Shown here: positions 18,750-26,427 of the stretch, piece after piece
Layout: each line of letters starts with the position of its first letter
How positions within the stretch are numbered: the first letter of the stretch is position 1
Assembly (NCBI GenBank): GCA_008501765.1
Contig: QQUE01000007.1
Span: 918,186 to 982,185, forward strand
Direction of reading: 5' to 3'
Length of the DNA stretch: 64,000 bases
Origin: Calditrichota bacterium
Lineage (GTDB): Bacteria; Zhuqueibacterota; Zhuqueibacteria; Zhuqueibacterales; Geothermadaptataceae
Translations under genes and position numbers: made by a program
The notes under the pieces: model-generated
The model's database searches: none
What the model was told of the DNA's origin: nothing
The model's input: only the letters and a program-made list of their open reading frames with translations

Positions 18750-20213
18750 ATGAAATTAAAGCACCTCTCTTTTTTTCATCAAAATTCCCGTTCATACAGC
18801 GTGCTATTTATATTGTTGATTTTTATAGCTTCTTGTGCAAGAGATTATGTAACTGGAAAACGAACTTTTAATTTAGTATCGGAACAGGAAGAAGTTAAAA
18901 TCGGCAAGGAAGCCGATCCGTCAATTTCCGCTCAATATGGATTATATAATGATCCGGAATTATCAGCTTATATCGATAACATTGGTCAGAAAATAGCGGC
19001 CATCTCACACAGACCCAAATTGAAATATACATTTCGAGTTGTTGACAGCCCCATAGTAAACGCTTTCGCTTTGCCCGGCGGCTGGATCTATTTCACCCGT
19101 GGAATTCTCGCTCATTTTAATTCTGAAGAAGAATTGGCTGGTGTGATGGGACACGAAATCGGCCATGTGGTTGCCCGCCACGGAGCCGAACAAATGTCAA
19201 AAGCACAACTCGCGGGTATTGGATTGGCCGGAATGTCGATTTTCTCACCCGAATTAGCCCGATTCGGGGAACTGGCACAGGTCGGCGTTGGGTTATTGTT
19301 TCTTAAATTTGGCCGCAGCCAGGAATCAGAATCAGACAGATTGGGGGTTGAATACAGCACGAAATTAGGCTATGATGCTCACAAAATGGCCGACTTTTTC
19401 CGAACGATCGCTCGCCTCAGTGAATCAGCAGAAGGCAGCCTCCCCAATTTTCTTTCCACTCACCCAAATCCGGTTGATAGAGAAAGTACGGTCAATAGAC
19501 TTGCTGGCGAATGGCAAAAAAAGATCAATTTCAAGCCCTTAAAAATAAATAGTCGTGACTATTATAAACGCATTGATGGCCTCGTATATGGGAATGATCC
19601 ACGCCAGGGATTTGTCGAAAACCAAACATTTTATCACCCGGAAATGCAGTTTCAATTTCCAGTACCTGAAACGTGGAAAATAGCCAATATGCCAACAATA
19701 GTACAAATGGCATCACCCGATGAAAAAGCGTATATCCAGTTCAGCCTGGCTCTTGAAAAAACGTTAGCGGCTGCAGCCGATAAGTTTGTTCAAGAAAATA
19801 AGTTGACGGTTATAAACAGGCAAAACACAAAAATCAATGAGTTTAACGCACTTCTTGTAGATGCCAAACATGAAACCGAAACCCAGTCAATTCGTGTTTT
19901 AACCTATTATATCCAGAAAGATAAAAACATCTTTTCTTTTCAAGGATTAGCAAAAACGGCGGATTATGAATCGAAAAAAAATGATCTCTATTATGTGATG
20001 ACCGGATTCCGGCAGCTAACCGATCAAAATGCGCTCAACAAGAAGCCGCTGCGTATAAGAATCGAAACTGTTAACAATCCGGATACCTTCAAAAATGTTA
20101 TGAAATTATTTCGAATGAAAGAAGATTTATTCCCGGAACTGGCCATTCTCAATGGAGTTGAGGAATCGGCTCGGCTGAACAAGGGCGACATTGTAAAAAT
20201 CATTCGTGAGTAA
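18750..20213 (+). CDS. M48-family zinc metalloprotease lipoprotein with C-terminal LysM-like region
   Basis: The 487-residue protein starts with a lipoprotein signal: hydrophobic LLIFIASC with lipobox Cys29. The M48 catalytic helix is GHEIGHVVARHGAEQM (HExxH at about 135-139), and the third zinc ligand lies in SESDRLGVEY, as in BepA/LoiP-type periplasmic proteases that degrade misfolded outer-membrane proteins. After the peptidase domain (to about residue 260) there is a second domain (about 290-430) containing ETWKIANMPTIVQMASPDE, and a short C-terminal segment with DLFPELAILNGVEE and LNKGDIVKII, which looks like a diverged LysM repeat. ATG 18750 is chosen because AGGAG lies at 18738-18742; an in-frame ATG at 18729 lacks such a site. 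The next gene follows 8 bp later. Confidence 0.9.
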   Translation: MKLKHLSFFHQNSRSYSVLFILLIFIASCARDYVTGKRTFNLVSEQEEVKIGKEADPSISAQYGLYNDPELSAYIDNIGQKIAAISHRPKLKYTFRVVDSPIVNAFALPGGWIYFTRGILAHFNSEEELAGVMGHEIGHVVARHGAEQMSKAQLAGIGLAGMSIFSPELARFGELAQVGVGLLFLKFGRSQESESDRLGVEYSTKLGYDAHKMADFFRTIARLSESAEGSLPNFLSTHPNPVDRESTVNRLAGEWQKKINFKPLKINSRDYYKRIDGLVYGNDPRQGFVENQTFYHPEMQFQFPVPETWKIANMPTIVQMASPDEKAYIQFSLALEKTLAAAADKFVQENKLTVINRQNTKINEFNALLVDAKHETETQSIRVLTYYIQKDKNIFSFQGLAKTADYESKKNDLYYVMTGFRQLTDQNALNKKPLRIRIETVNNPDTFKNVMKLFRMKEDLFPELAILNGVEESARLNKGDIVKIIRE

Positions 20214-20221
20214 TACAATAA

Positions 20222-21277
20222 ATGGCAATTTTCGATAAAAATTTGTTTGATATTCCACCAATCCGCAGTTTCACCGACTGTGCGCAAAAATACCAATATC
20301 TGAAGGAACTGTGCAGCAAATATCGCGGAATTGTTCAATTTCAACATCTTGGCACAAGTGAAGAAAACCGCGATATTTGCGCAGTCATACTGGGGACAGG
20401 CAAGAAAAGAATCAGCATCCTGAGCGGCTCCCATTCCGACGAACCTGTGGGCTCCGAAACTATATTTTATCTCATCGCGTTTTTGCTCGAGAACCACCAT
20501 TCTGATCCAGCTTTTTTGAAGCGATATTCTTTTTATTTTATTCCGCATATAAACCCCGACGGTGAGCGGAAAAATTGGAATTGGATTTCACGATGGCCCG
20601 ATATATCAGCCTATCTACAGTACGCATTTCGTGAACTGCCGGGAAGAGATATCGAATTTGGATATCCCGCCATGCGGCCGGAAAACGAAGCGGCTGCCAA
20701 ATTTTTACGACAAAATGCACCCTTCGATGCCCATATTAGTTTACACGGCATGGGATTCGCCGAAGGCATCATGCTGCTGCTTGAACGCTCATCTCTTGAT
20801 CGCACTGCCAGTCTGCAGCACAAATTTCTCCACCTGGCATCGAAGTTTGATCTGCCCTTGCACGATCAAGACAGACATGGTGAAAAAGGATTTTCTTACA
20901 TTGGACCCGGATTTACCACCACCCCCGAAAGTAAGGCTATGCAGCAATTTTTTCTACAACAAAACAATCCTGCCATGGCGAACAAATTTAAATTGAATTC
21001 GATGGAGTTTGTGCAAAGCCTTGGCGGCGATCCATTTTGTTTGGTTACTGAATTGCCGTTGTTTGTAATCAACCTGCGTCTACCAGAAAATAAATCAGGG
21101 ATTCCCGCTGCCTACTTTAAATTTCGGGATGAGAAAACGGGATTGCAGCAGAAACTGCAAAATGGAGATGCGATAGAGAAAGAATTAGCCGAATTCGATA
21201 TCACTCCCCTGCCCTTGGAAATCGCAATTTATTTACAATTGGCCACAATTGAACTCGTATTGGAAACGATTGATTGA
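20222..21277 (+). CDS. M14-family zinc carboxypeptidase-like protein
   Basis: The 351-residue protein shows the M14 zinc-site pattern: GSHSDEPVGSE (His and Glu spaced HxxE), HINPDGE, a distal His in DAHISLHGMGFAEG, and a likely catalytic Glu in FCLVTELPLF. No signal peptide is visible, so it is probably cytosolic, unlike many M14 enzymes. The family cleaves C-terminal residues or amide bonds in peptides, muropeptides or small acyl-amino compounds; the substrate cannot be read. It starts 8 bp after the M48 gene and is followed by the YjbQ gene after 26 bp, consistent with one transcript. Confidence 0.85.
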   Translation: MAIFDKNLFDIPPIRSFTDCAQKYQYLKELCSKYRGIVQFQHLGTSEENRDICAVILGTGKKRISILSGSHSDEPVGSETIFYLIAFLLENHHSDPAFLKRYSFYFIPHINPDGERKNWNWISRWPDISAYLQYAFRELPGRDIEFGYPAMRPENEAAAKFLRQNAPFDAHISLHGMGFAEGIMLLLERSSLDRTASLQHKFLHLASKFDLPLHDQDRHGEKGFSYIGPGFTTTPESKAMQQFFLQQNNPAMANKFKLNSMEFVQSLGGDPFCLVTELPLFVINLRLPENKSGIPAAYFKFRDEKTGLQQKLQNGDAIEKELAEFDITPLPLEIAIYLQLATIELVLETID

Positions 21278-21303
21278 CCCGATATAAAAAAGGAAAAATA
21301 GTA

Positions 21304-21732
21304 ATGGCCTGGTTTCAAAAAGAGATACACCTGGAAGCGCGATCCCGTGGTTTTCATCTTGTGACACGAGAAATTACCCAACAGATACCCGATTTATCAA
21401 AAATAAAAGTTGGGATAGCTCATATTTTTATCATGCACACATCCGCATCTTTGACCATCAACGAAAACGCCGATCCCGATGTTCGTGTAGATATGGAATC
21501 TCATTTTAGCAAATTTGTTCCGGAGCGCGCTCCATATTACCAGCACACACTTGAAGGCGACGACGATATGCCGGCGCATATTAAGTCTTCTCTGCTGGGA
21601 AGCAGCCTCAGTATTCCAGTGCGTCAAGGCCGTTTTTATATGGGGACATGGCAGGGAATTTACTTATGCGAACACCGAAATCATGGGGGTGGGCGAAAAT
21701 TAATTATAACGATAAACGGTGAAAAGGAATAA
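21304..21732 (+). CDS. YjbQ/UPF0047 family protein
   Basis: The 142-residue protein is a complete YjbQ-type protein. Family stretches are AHIFIMHTSASLTINENADPD, which spans about 35-55, and DMPAHIKSSLLGSSLSIP followed by GTWQGIYLCEHRNHGG. Conserved His, Asp and Glu residues in these segments form the probable metal site. The family has been reported to have weak thiamine-phosphate synthase activity, and its physiological role is unclear. The ATG at 21304 is preferred over a TTG 30 bp upstream, because AAAAAGGAAAA precedes it. It ends the rho-distal group and is convergent with the GNAT gene 15 bp away. Confidence 0.92.
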   Translation: MAWFQKEIHLEARSRGFHLVTREITQQIPDLSKIKVGIAHIFIMHTSASLTINENADPDVRVDMESHFSKFVPERAPYYQHTLEGDDDMPAHIKSSLLGSSLSIPVRQGRFYMGTWQGIYLCEHRNHGGGRKLIITINGEKE

Positions 21733-21747
21733 ATTTTATTGTGCTTT

Positions 21748-22197
21748 TCACTCATTGATTTCTATCACCGGTCGGCATTCCATATAGTCTTGCGGATTCG
21801 GAATAGCAATAAAATCAAATTTTTCATAAAATGAATGCGCGTCTTTGGTAGCCAACATCCATTTACGCAACTGTGCCAGCGATGGATGATTTTTGATTGT
21901 TTTAATCAGAAATGAGCCAAGGCCTTTCCCCTGGTATTCTTCAAGAATAAATACGTCGGCGAGATAGCCAAACGAAATAAAATCAGTGATAACGCGTGCA
22001 AATCCGATTTGTGTTTTTAAATGATAGAGGCCAAAACAAACTGATCCGCGGATAGCACGTTCAACAACTTTTTGTTCAATTCCAGCACTCCAATAGCTTG
22101 TTGTCAAAAATCCATGAACGACGTCAATATCAAGTTTTTCAGGATTATTGCTGACAATAAAATCACCGTCTTTTACTTCATAAATTTTAGTATGCAT
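21748..22197 (-). CDS. GNAT-family N-acetyltransferase
   Basis: The 149-residue protein has the GNAT fold. The acetyl-CoA binding motif A is FILEEYQGKGLGSFLIK (Q/RxxGxG/A form), preceded by the beta-strand region GFARVITDFISFGYLADV and followed by the late motif HSFYEKFDF. The acceptor, amino group of a small molecule or protein, is unknown. The ATG at 22197 is chosen because GAGG (complement of 22206-22209) sits 8 nt upstream; earlier in-frame starts would add residues with no similarity to the fold. Confidence 0.85.
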   Translation of the reverse strand: MHTKIYEVKDGDFIVSNNPEKLDIDVVHGFLTTSYWSAGIEQKVVERAIRGSVCFGLYHLKTQIGFARVITDFISFGYLADVFILEEYQGKGLGSFLIKTIKNHPSLAQLRKWMLATKDAHSFYEKFDFIAIPNPQDYMECRPVIEINE

Positions 22198-22515
22198 TCT
22201 CATATCCTCAATGGTTGGCATGCCATGCAAAACCTGTGGATAGCGCACATTGACTGGGTTTTACCCATAAATATACTGAGGAATTTAAGATAGTGCAACT
22301 TATTTAAAACCGGAATTGCAGGAAAATTTTGCATAACGGTGGTTGCAATCACGTGTTTGGCTAAAATCGCATTAACAAACGCCATCGTCAAATAATTTTA
22401 GTAAAGATCAGAGGGAAAACGAGGTTTCAATCACTTTAAATTTAAGCCAGCTGTGTTCAGAAATTCAAGGTGGGATTGAGGAAAAATATGGCAATATTTC
22501 GCCGGAATTATCATA

Positions 22516-23109
22516 CTACATTTCTTTTTCCACATGCCTGGAAAAACAATCCGGGCAAATACCGTGGCTGAACTGTGCATCTGAATGGACAGAAATATAA
22601 TCTTCCAATTGCTGCCAATAATTGCTGTCATTACGTATTTTCTTACAATAGCTACAGATAGGGAGAAGACCCTGTAATTTTTTAACCTGCGCAAACGCCT
22701 TCTCCAGTTCAATTACCCGGTCAGCCAGCGCGTGCCGCAATGAAACCGTGCGTATTCCCACTTTAATACGAGCCAGCAGTACTTCCTTGTCGTACGGCTT
22801 CATTACATAATCATCCGCGCCCGAATTCAACCCTTCTAATAAATTTTCCCGTTTGGATTGTACAGTGAGCAGAATTAAATACACCCCATTGTATTTTTCA
22901 TCTGCGCGCAGTAAACGGCACACTTCGGTACCGTCATGTGCAGGCATCAGCCAATCGAGAATGGCAATTTCAATATCAGCATGTTTTTCAAGGAGTCTGA
23001 GGGCAGCAGCGCCATCCACAGCCTCAATTACATCATAACCATCATTTTGTAAAATAAGTTTCAGAAGCTGCCGCGATGCATTATCATCTTCTGCTATAAG
23101 GATTTTCAT
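22516..23109 (-). CDS. Response regulator with C-terminal Cys4 (zinc-ribbon-like) tail
   Basis: Residues 1-120 are a receiver domain with acidic pocket EDD (7-9), phosphoacceptor Asp52 in ILDWLMPAHDG, Thr82 and Lys104 (VMKPYDKE). A short coiled segment (about 125-146) leads to LLPICSYCKKIRNDSNYW and ICPDCFSRHVEKEM, giving Cys152/Cys155 and Cys185/Cys188. This tail recurs in receiver and sensor proteins of many environmental bacteria, and its biochemical output is not established; a structural zinc is likely. There is no DNA-binding domain and no histidine kinase gene nearby, so its partner lies elsewhere. AAGGA precedes the ATG at 23109. Confidence 0.92.
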   Translation of the reverse strand: MKILIAEDDNASRQLLKLILQNDGYDVIEAVDGAAALRLLEKHADIEIAILDWLMPAHDGTEVCRLLRADEKYNGVYLILLTVQSKRENLLEGLNSGADDYVMKPYDKEVLLARIKVGIRTVSLRHALADRVIELEKAFAQVKKLQGLLPICSYCKKIRNDSNYWQQLEDYISVHSDAQFSHGICPDCFSRHVEKEM

Positions 23110-23175
23110 AAAACGATCCTTTTCAATTCAACCGGAATCAATCAATGATATCAATTAAGAGGAACTATAAAATTC

Positions 23176-24108
23176 CTATCTTCTATTTCGGCTGAATATT
23201 TCCAAAACCACCTCTTTTATTAAATGATGATAATAAAATAATTTATCTTCAAGTGACCAATACGCCGCAGCCCCCTGGGTAAGTCCATTTAAAATGCCAT
23301 TGTACAAGCTCAAAATCCCATCATTTCCCGGATAATAGGTGAGACCCATTCCAACAAAACGGGCATGATGGGCATCACTGCCGCCGGTAATCGCGACTTT
23401 CGTTTTTAGTTTTTGCATCGCTTTAATGGTGTTTAAATTATAACGCACCCCCGAACCCGGCACCGCATTATAACATTCAATGGCATCAAATGGCACCGTT
23501 TGCATCAGTTCACGGCACCCCCATTTTTCATTGAAAATTTTTTCGAGAATGCGTGGGGTGAAAGGGTGATTTGCCACCGCAAAACCGCCGAGCGCGTGAA
23601 TCGCCGCCACCGTGTCCTGTGCGCTCATTCCGGCATCCACTTTCTGGGTCAAAAACAGGCCCCCGATGTGCCCATCGTGGCTTGAAACTTCAATTCCGGG
23701 AACTATCGCAATCGGTAATTGCCGCTCGTGGACCAGCCGCCGTGCCAAAAGAGCGCCGCCAATTTCATCATGATCGGTGATTGCCACTGCATCGAGACCG
23801 GCAGCGACGGCAGCCTCAAGCACAAGCTCGAGATCGTCGCCATCAGACCATGCGGTATGGACGTGCAAATCTGCTGAATTTTGCAGAATGATATTTTTCC
23901 GGCCACCATATCCGGCAAGTTTCATATTTGGCAAAAATTCAAGTTCATATTTTGAAGGCTGCCAGTAATCAAGCTTGTCGATTCGTTCAAAATCGTCTAA
24001 ATAATCGCTTTTATATTCAGTTGTGAACTTTTTTTTATTGAATTCTGCCGGCTGCAAATTATTGCGAAAAGGCGTGGCCAAATCGGAGCGTGAAGGTTTA
24101 TTTTCCAT
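23176..24108 (-). CDS. PHP-domain metal-dependent phosphoesterase (TrpH/YciV-like)
   Basis: The 310-residue protein has a PHP domain after an N-terminal extension of about 70 residues. Metal motifs are ADLHVHTAWSDG, AITDHDEIGG, VPGIEVSSHDG, VANHPF and GGSDAHHARFVG. Relatives such as YciV (RNase AM) act as 5'-3' exonucleases on short RNA or on nucleotide phosphates, while others have no known substrate. The extension holds EFLPNMKLAGYGGRKN just before the domain and no signal peptide. It lies 66 bp downstream, in the minus direction, of a long empty spacer and precedes the response regulator gene on the same strand. Confidence 0.88.
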   Translation of the reverse strand: MENKPSRSDLATPFRNNLQPAEFNKKKFTTEYKSDYLDDFERIDKLDYWQPSKYELEFLPNMKLAGYGGRKNIILQNSADLHVHTAWSDGDDLELVLEAAVAAGLDAVAITDHDEIGGALLARRLVHERQLPIAIVPGIEVSSHDGHIGGLFLTQKVDAGMSAQDTVAAIHALGGFAVANHPFTPRILEKIFNEKWGCRELMQTVPFDAIECYNAVPGSGVRYNLNTIKAMQKLKTKVAITGGSDAHHARFVGMGLTYYPGNDGILSLYNGILNGLTQGAAAYWSLEDKLFYYHHLIKEVVLEIFSRNRR

Positions 24109-24818
24109 ATAATTTTTGAATCGAAATTCAATCCTCGCTACAAGAATTCAGGATTCCCCAAAAATCCGGTTTATCATCAATGGAATCGCATTTTTAAAGA
24201 TCGATTGATTTACCACAAAAAGTAGCCATTCCATCAACATTGCTGAAATTTATTTATTTTGTTCTGCAGTTAAAATCAACATCATAAAATTTCAGACACG
24301 AAAAGTACGGCAGTTTGATTAAACTGTCGATATAGTTAAAATCAACTGGCGACAGTTTAACAAAAACTGTTCCAGTACAAAAAATAGTATGCACGAACTG
24401 AAATTGAGCATAAACACAGCGGAAATCGTTGCAAAGTGATACGAAATTGATAACTCAATTTCAAAATTGCGTTTCAGGCCCGCACGATAGTTATTTTCTT
24501 ATTATTGCAATTGCAGTGCAAAATAGTTTGCCCAATTGTATTTGGTTACTGTATGAAGCACAGCAGTGGAACAAAAAAATAGATCTCAGGTTTTAACTTG
24601 TATTTCGATGTATAAATCAATATAAAAATTCGTTACTATTTCTTGACTAAGTAATCTGTTTTATTTACCTTTTTCAGTTTTTTTATCGCATGGCACATGC
24701 GGACGGCTATAGCATCAGTTTAAAGGGCCACTTAAAATATTACATTAAATCGTTCATTCATATTCTACCTTTTCAGGGTAGGCAAAGAACAGGATTGAGT
24801 TTTTAAAAGGAGTTTCAA
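24109..24818. other. 710-bp non-coding spacer between divergent PHP and ugd genes
   Basis: No reading frame with support was found. The spacer contains an 11-bp perfect inverted repeat (listed separately) and several AT-rich blocks. It must contain the promoters of both divergent genes. TTGACT at 24643-24648 is a possible -35 element for ugd but no good -10 follows at the right distance. Confidence 0.5.
24319..24360. repeat. Inverted repeat (hairpin) upstream of ugd
   Basis: TTAAACTGTCG at 24319-24329 is the exact reverse complement of CGACAGTTTAA at 24350-24360, with a 20-nt loop. Similarity extends outward imperfectly (CAGTTTGA versus CAAAAACTG). It has no T-run, so it is not a plain terminator. 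It could be an operator, an RNA structure or a repeat remnant. Confidence 0.55.
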
Positions 24819-26141
24819 ATGAAAATCGCAGTTGTGGGAACAGGATATGTTGGGTTAGTTGCAGGAACTTGTTTTGCTGATTCGGGAAATGACGTCATCT
24901 GCGTAGACATCGACCCTGAAAAGATAAATAAATTGCTCAAAGGGCAAATTCCAATATTCGAACCCGGGCTTGAAGGACTTGTTCTGCGCAATGTGAAAGA
25001 AGAGCGGCTAAAATTTACCACCGATATTAAATCTGCGGTGGAATCGTCAGAAATAATCTTCATTGCTGTTGGCACGCCGCCAGATGAAGACGGCTCTGCC
25101 GACTTAAAACACGTTTTGGCGGTCGCCCGCGATATTGGTAAATACATGAACACATTTAAAGTGGTCGTCAATAAAAGCACCGTCCCGGTTGGCACGGCGG
25201 ATAAAGTTACGGCAGAGATTAGAAGCCATACAAAGCAAGATTTCAGCGTTGTTTCCAATCCGGAATTTCTCAAAGAAGGCGCTGCAATCGACGATTTCAT
25301 GCGGCCCGACCGTGTGGTGATCGGCACGTCCAACCCCAAAGCGGCAGAAATGATGAAACGCCTGTACGCGCCGTTCGTGCGCTCTGGAAATCCCATTCAC
25401 ATAATGGATGAGCGCAGCGCTGAATTGACAAAATACACTGCAAATTCGATGCTGGCCACGAAAATATCCTTTATCAACGAAATTGCCAATCTGTGTGATA
25501 AAGTCGGTGCAAATATTGAACATGTGCGCCAGGGAATTGCCAGCGACAGCCGCATTGGGCATCATTTTATCTATCCCGGTACCGGTTACGGTGGCTCCTG
25601 TTTTCCGAAAGATGTGCAAGCGCTTATTCGAACCGCGCGTGAATATGGCGTCGATACCCAAATAATCCAGTCTGTGGAAGATGTCAATTACCGCCAAAAA
25701 ACAGTTTTGTTCGACAGAATTATGGCTTACTTCAACGGCGATCTGGCCGGAAAAACCATCGCGATCTGGGGCCTGGCATTTAAACCACGCACCGACGATA
25801 TGCGTGAGGCACCAGCGATCAGCATGATTAATGCGCTGACAAAAGAAGGTGCAAAAATCCAGGCCCACGATCCCGAGGCATTGCATGAGGCCCAACGTAT
25901 TTTTGGTGAACGGATCGAAAAAGACATCACACTTTTCGAAAAAAGATACGATGCTTTGGAAAACGCAGACGCGTTGCTGATCATGACTGAATGGAATGCT
26001 TTCCGGGAGCCGGATTTTAATTTGATCAAAGAATCGCTCAATCAACCGGCCGTTTTCGATGGCAGAAATTTATACGAACCTGCACGGATGAACGAGTTAA
26101 ATATTGACTATTTTTCAATCGGGCGTCCAAAGGCCAATTAA
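24819..26141 (+). CDS. UDP-glucose/UDP-GlcNAc 6-dehydrogenase family protein
   Basis: The 440-residue enzyme oxidises the C6 hydroxyl of a UDP-sugar to a carboxylate using two NAD+. The N-terminal Rossmann motif is MKIAVVGTGYVGLVAG with Asp30-32 for NAD ribose; the central region has SNPEFLKEGAAIDDF and TKYTANSMLATKISFINEI; the catalytic Cys261 is in TGYGGSCFPKD; and the UDP-binding C-terminal domain holds WGLAFKPRTDDMREAP. AAAGGAG precedes the ATG. Sequence alone does not separate UDP-glucose from UDP-GlcNAc activity. It could feed UDP-GlcNAcA to the diacetamido-uronate genes at 32-36 kb, which lack their own dehydrogenase. A terminator follows directly. Confidence 0.95.
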   Translation: MKIAVVGTGYVGLVAGTCFADSGNDVICVDIDPEKINKLLKGQIPIFEPGLEGLVLRNVKEERLKFTTDIKSAVESSEIIFIAVGTPPDEDGSADLKHVLAVARDIGKYMNTFKVVVNKSTVPVGTADKVTAEIRSHTKQDFSVVSNPEFLKEGAAIDDFMRPDRVVIGTSNPKAAEMMKRLYAPFVRSGNPIHIMDERSAELTKYTANSMLATKISFINEIANLCDKVGANIEHVRQGIASDSRIGHHFIYPGTGYGGSCFPKDVQALIRTAREYGVDTQIIQSVEDVNYRQKTVLFDRIMAYFNGDLAGKTIAIWGLAFKPRTDDMREAPAISMINALTKEGAKIQAHDPEALHEAQRIFGERIEKDITLFEKRYDALENADALLIMTEWNAFREPDFNLIKESLNQPAVFDGRNLYEPARMNELNIDYFSIGRPKAN

Positions 26142-26154
26142 TTTTATACATGTT

Positions 26155-26186
26155 AGAGCCACGCTCTGCAATCGTGGCTCTTTCTT
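26155..26186 (+). terminator. Rho-independent terminator of the UDP-sugar dehydrogenase gene
   Basis: A 9-bp perfect stem, AGAGCCACG at 26155-26163 with CGTGGCTCT at 26173-26181, encloses a 9-nt loop and is followed by TTCTTCT. It begins 13 bp after the stop codon at 26141. The U-tract is interrupted but the stem is GC-rich and well placed. Confidence 0.8.
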
Positions 26187-26427
26187 CTGAAATTCCAATC
26201 AATTACGTGCCGCAGAATACCAGGACAAAAAGGGAACCAGACCTATCTACGCAATTTCCATTCAATGCACAGCGTCGTCCCAACATAGATTTCCAATTCT
26301 GTTTAAACATAATTAGAATGCACATGTCTCTGAATCGGAGCACTCTATTTGTGTTCCATCAAATGTTTCGTACAATAGACTATTCCAATTATAAACCTCA
26401 GCGTTATTTCAAACAAGGATTCGTTGT

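Noticed and set aside
25104-26045. Long 313-codon frame antisense to the UDP-sugar dehydrogenase gene
   Set aside because: The opposite strand has an unmistakable dehydrogenase with catalytic motifs; the antisense product shows no motif and is His/Phe-rich, as expected from a codon-bias shadow.
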